DNA of 64,000 nt from Seleniibacterium sp963668145 (GTDB taxonomy: Bacteria > Desulfobacterota > Desulfuromonadia > Desulfuromonadales > Geopsychrobacteraceae): NCBI GenBank assembly GCA_963668145.2, contig CAXXJU010000050.1:1-64000 (forward strand), given 5' to 3'. The notes below the pieces were generated by a model. It was not told the DNA's origin and searched no databases. It saw only the letters and a list, made by a program, of their open reading frames with translations. Each line of letters begins with the position of its first letter. Position 1 is the stretch's first letter. Positions 62,126 to 64,000 of the stretch are shown here, in pieces. Both the position numbers and the translations under genes were made by a program.

Positions 62126-62198
62126 GTTCGTTGGTTACTGCTGCTTTCCCTTTGCTGGCGCCGGCATCATAACGTAGAAGTGAACGACGGGGGATCAC

Positions 62199-62450
62199 AT
62201 GGCTGACAAGTTGACCCGCCAGGATTTTCTTCATCACCTCATTCGCCGTTCAGTGCGTCCGTTCCGTGTATTCTTCGAATCCTGCTCCTCCTCTGGAGAC
62301 ACTCCACCCCAAGAATCCGTTTCCGTTCTGCTCGCTGACTTGCCTCAGGACCTCCTGATTTTCGAAGCCCGTCGGCGCGGGCTTGATCCTCATAACAGAG
62401 AGGAGGTGTTGGCCTTGCTCAGTCGAGACCTGAAACAACAATCCAGGTAA
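62199..62450 (+). CDS. Small hypothetical protein
   Basis: An 83-residue protein with no signal peptide or membrane helix. It starts at ATG 62199 after GGGGGA. The C-terminal part (VLLADLPQDLLIFEARRRGLDPHNREEVLALLSRDLKQQ) is predicted helical and charged; the middle is rich in Ser and Pro. I do not recognise it. It lies 61 nt before the membrane-protein gene on the same strand, so it may be its regulator or a small accessory subunit. Confidence 0.6.
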   Translation: MADKLTRQDFLHHLIRRSVRPFRVFFESCSSSGDTPPQESVSVLLADLPQDLLIFEARRRGLDPHNREEVLALLSRDLKQQSR

Positions 62451-62511
62451 ACGTTATCCGGCCTGTAGCACCTGTTTGGTGGAGGGGAGATTTCCCGAAA
62501 AGGAGGCAGCT

Positions 62512-63924
62512 ATGGAAAGATATGGAGCAGGATTCCTTGAGGAGCGCAAGCTGACCAAGCGTTGGGGAGGACCTCTCCCTGCTTTGGTCAGCCTGGTTCT
62601 GCTGCTGACGGTTTTTTATGTCAGTTGGTGGATTTTCCAGGATCCACGTGGTTACCTGCGCATGTATACCCCGTATGTCGGGTATATGTATTGTCGCTGG
62701 TGGCTAATCATGATGATTTGGATGGTTTATATTTTCAACTACTGGCCTTTCAAAAGAGACTGGTTGGAGAGGACTCACCCGCTCTACAAAGGGGCTGTGT
62801 TGACCCTTGTTTCCGTCGCTATCCTGTTGTTGCTGGTCAAGGTTTTTTTTCAGGGTTTCCTGGGGAATTTCGGGCTGGCCTATTTTAATCCCGGACAGTT
62901 GCAGAAGATCCCCGGGATTACCGATTTTTTTGCCGTCGAGTATGCTTCTCTGGCCATTCTTATGTTTGCCGCTATTGCGTCCTGGCTGTCACCGGCTTGG
63001 GTGGTCGCATTTGAGGAAGCCCCCTGGCAGAACCTGGCTCAACCCGCCAAGGGCTTTTCCATCCTGATGGTCACCTTTTTCCTGTCGACCCTGATCTATT
63101 TTGTGACCATGCATCCCCACATGGGCATTTTGTCTGATCCCTGGCAGTATTTTACTTCGATTGCCCCACCGTATTGGGAGCGTTTTGCCGATACGGTTTC
63201 GGGCAATTTCCATATCGGCTGGATCATGTGCTGTACCGTCGTGGTCTGGCTGGTGGAAACCATCTGGGAACGCTATCCTTTCAATCTGATCCGCCATGAC
63301 TGGGGCCGGCGTCTGGCGACATTCTGCGGGATCATTCTGATCGCGCTGGCCATGCACTTTTTCTTCTATTTTGCCCAGGAACTGACCTTTGGTGAAGCGA
63401 TTCGTGGGACGCGCCGCGACTTCGCCCCGGACTGGCGCTGGCTGCACGTCGGCGAAATGGCGATTTTTGTCCTGGTGCCCGCTCTGTTTCTCAACTTTTA
63501 TTGCGGAAACTGGCCGCGCAAGTTCAGCATGCCGGTCAATATTGCGATTCGCACCGCGCTGGTGCTGCTCGCCAGCATCCTGCTCTACATCTTCTATTAT
63601 CGGACTTCGCACCTGTTCCTAGGGACCCAGAAAGGGCTCTCCCATCCGCAGCAGTTTCCCATGATCCCGACCATCTGGCTGGTCAATCTGATGCTGGTTC
63701 ACCACTGGTTCATGGATAACTGGCCAGGCTGGACAATGGTGCCCAAAACGGCTGCCGAGATCGCCGCGGATCAGGCGGACCGGCAGGCCAGGATTGAGGC
63801 GATCCGGCCCAACCGCCGTTTCGGTATTGGACTCGGGGCCGGGGCCGTGATGGGCGTGGTGTTTTACTTTGTCACGGTCTGGGCGCTGCCATTCTTCTAC
63901 GCCAGTATCGATCTGATCAAATAA
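62512..63924 (+). CDS. Polytopic membrane protein, unknown family
   Basis: A 470-residue protein with about 11 membrane helices, starting at ATG 62512 with AGGAGG 5 nt upstream. Several aromatic and His residues lie in or near membrane segments (LAMHFFFYFAQELTFGEA, LMLVHHWFMDNW), which could bind quinone or heme, but no heme motif is clear. It has no signature of a known transporter that I can name. The next gene encodes a Tat-exported protein after 20 nt, so the pair may form a membrane-anchored redox enzyme. That is inference. Confidence 0.75.
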   Translation: MERYGAGFLEERKLTKRWGGPLPALVSLVLLLTVFYVSWWIFQDPRGYLRMYTPYVGYMYCRWWLIMMIWMVYIFNYWPFKRDWLERTHPLYKGAVLTLVSVAILLLLVKVFFQGFLGNFGLAYFNPGQLQKIPGITDFFAVEYASLAILMFAAIASWLSPAWVVAFEEAPWQNLAQPAKGFSILMVTFFLSTLIYFVTMHPHMGILSDPWQYFTSIAPPYWERFADTVSGNFHIGWIMCCTVVVWLVETIWERYPFNLIRHDWGRRLATFCGIILIALAMHFFFYFAQELTFGEAIRGTRRDFAPDWRWLHVGEMAIFVLVPALFLNFYCGNWPRKFSMPVNIAIRTALVLLASILLYIFYYRTSHLFLGTQKGLSHPQQFPMIPTIWLVNLMLVHHWFMDNWPGWTMVPKTAAEIAADQADRQARIEAIRPNRRFGIGLGAGAVMGVVFYFVTVWALPFFYASIDLIK

Positions 63925-63944
63925 TGACAGCAGGGGAGGAGCGT

Positions 63945-64000
63945 ATGTCCGACAATATGAAACGCCGCGATTTTATCAAAGGGGCAACGACCGGGGTCGG
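63945..64000 (+). CDS. Tat-exported protein, cut by the window edge
   Basis: Only 18 codons plus two bases are visible. The start ATG 63945 has GGGGAGGAG upstream. The N-terminus MSDNMKRRDFIKGATTGV has the twin-arginine motif K-R-R-D-F-I-K, so the folded protein is exported by Tat, usually with a cofactor. Starts like this are common in flavoprotein reductases and molybdoenzymes of Desulfuromonadales, but the class cannot be told from this fragment. Confidence 0.8.
   Translation, partial: MSDNMKRRDFIKGATTGV

Noticed and set aside
61969..62172. Open frames on both strands in the hairpin-rich region (61969-62172 plus, 61941-62237 minus)
   Set aside because: They lie over stem-loops, have skewed composition, no ribosome binding site and no protein family character. 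They are better explained by the structured element.

Overview
The window comes from a Gram-negative bacterium of the Desulfuromonadales type (Geobacter, Desulfuromonas or Pelobacter relatives). This placement is inferred from gene content and order, not from a marker search. The chain kdsB-pyrG-kdsA-kdsD-kdsC-lptC-lptA-lptB-rpoN-hpf-ptsN-hprK-rapZ-PTS(IIA-IIB-IIC-IID)-ptsH-ptsI is characteristic. So are the HD-GYP, HDOD and GGDEF/EAL signalling proteins and many short overlapping starts. No complete insertion sequence, prophage or CRISPR array is visible. The window looks like ordinary chromosome with small accessory patches.

Layout. 0.3-5.4 kb: bamD (minus), then crcB, a DUF190 gene, a TerB-like gene, a YtqB-like methyltransferase, mlaA and mlaC, closed by a terminator. 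A secreted protein of unknown function follows. 5.6-15.1 kb: a HAD dehalogenase, tRNA-Pro(UGG), an M16C metallopeptidase, rlmKL, a LpoB-like lipoprotein with a COG3014-like partner, and a MerR regulator preceded by a 61-residue protein that resembles the MerR protein's own C-terminal domain. 15.1-20.4 kb (minus): ettA, and an HD-GYP/HEAT-repeat pair sharing an N-terminal module. 20.4-26.7 kb: phoH, a 7TM-HD phosphodiesterase, ybeY, corC and lnt.

26.8-42.6 kb is the envelope and nitrogen/PTS block. KdsB, KdsA, KdsD and KdsC make and activate Kdo, PyrG supplies the CTP, and LptC, LptA and LptB help move lipopolysaccharide outward. RpoN, HPF, PtsN, HprK, RapZ, a mannose-type PTS, HPr and EI form a regulatory phosphotransfer set. 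metK follows from its own promoter, which has a perfect palindrome between the -35 and -10 boxes. 44-47.2 kb (minus): mntP, aguA and aguB (agmatine to putrescine) and a cyclophilin.

47.3-52.4 kb (minus): a REC-PAS-GGDEF-EAL protein, an orphan gene, and a MoxR-ATPase/VWA-type pair. 52.6-57.7 kb: a tight five-gene operon with a LolA-like periplasmic protein, two FtsX/LolCE-type permeases, a LolD-type ATPase and a predicted outer-membrane beta-barrel. This is the best candidate here for a dedicated, poorly described envelope export system. 57.7-61.7 kb (minus): an HDOD protein with a degenerate receiver, a YjjJ/HipH-type HipA homologue whose kinase aspartates are replaced, and an SH3/coiled-coil membrane protein.

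61.8-62.2 kb holds no convincing gene. It has a good sigma70-like promoter followed by a chain of hairpins, a possible structured RNA or repeat element. The window ends in a new operon: an 83-residue unknown protein, an 11-TM membrane protein, and the start of a Tat-exported protein cut by the window edge.
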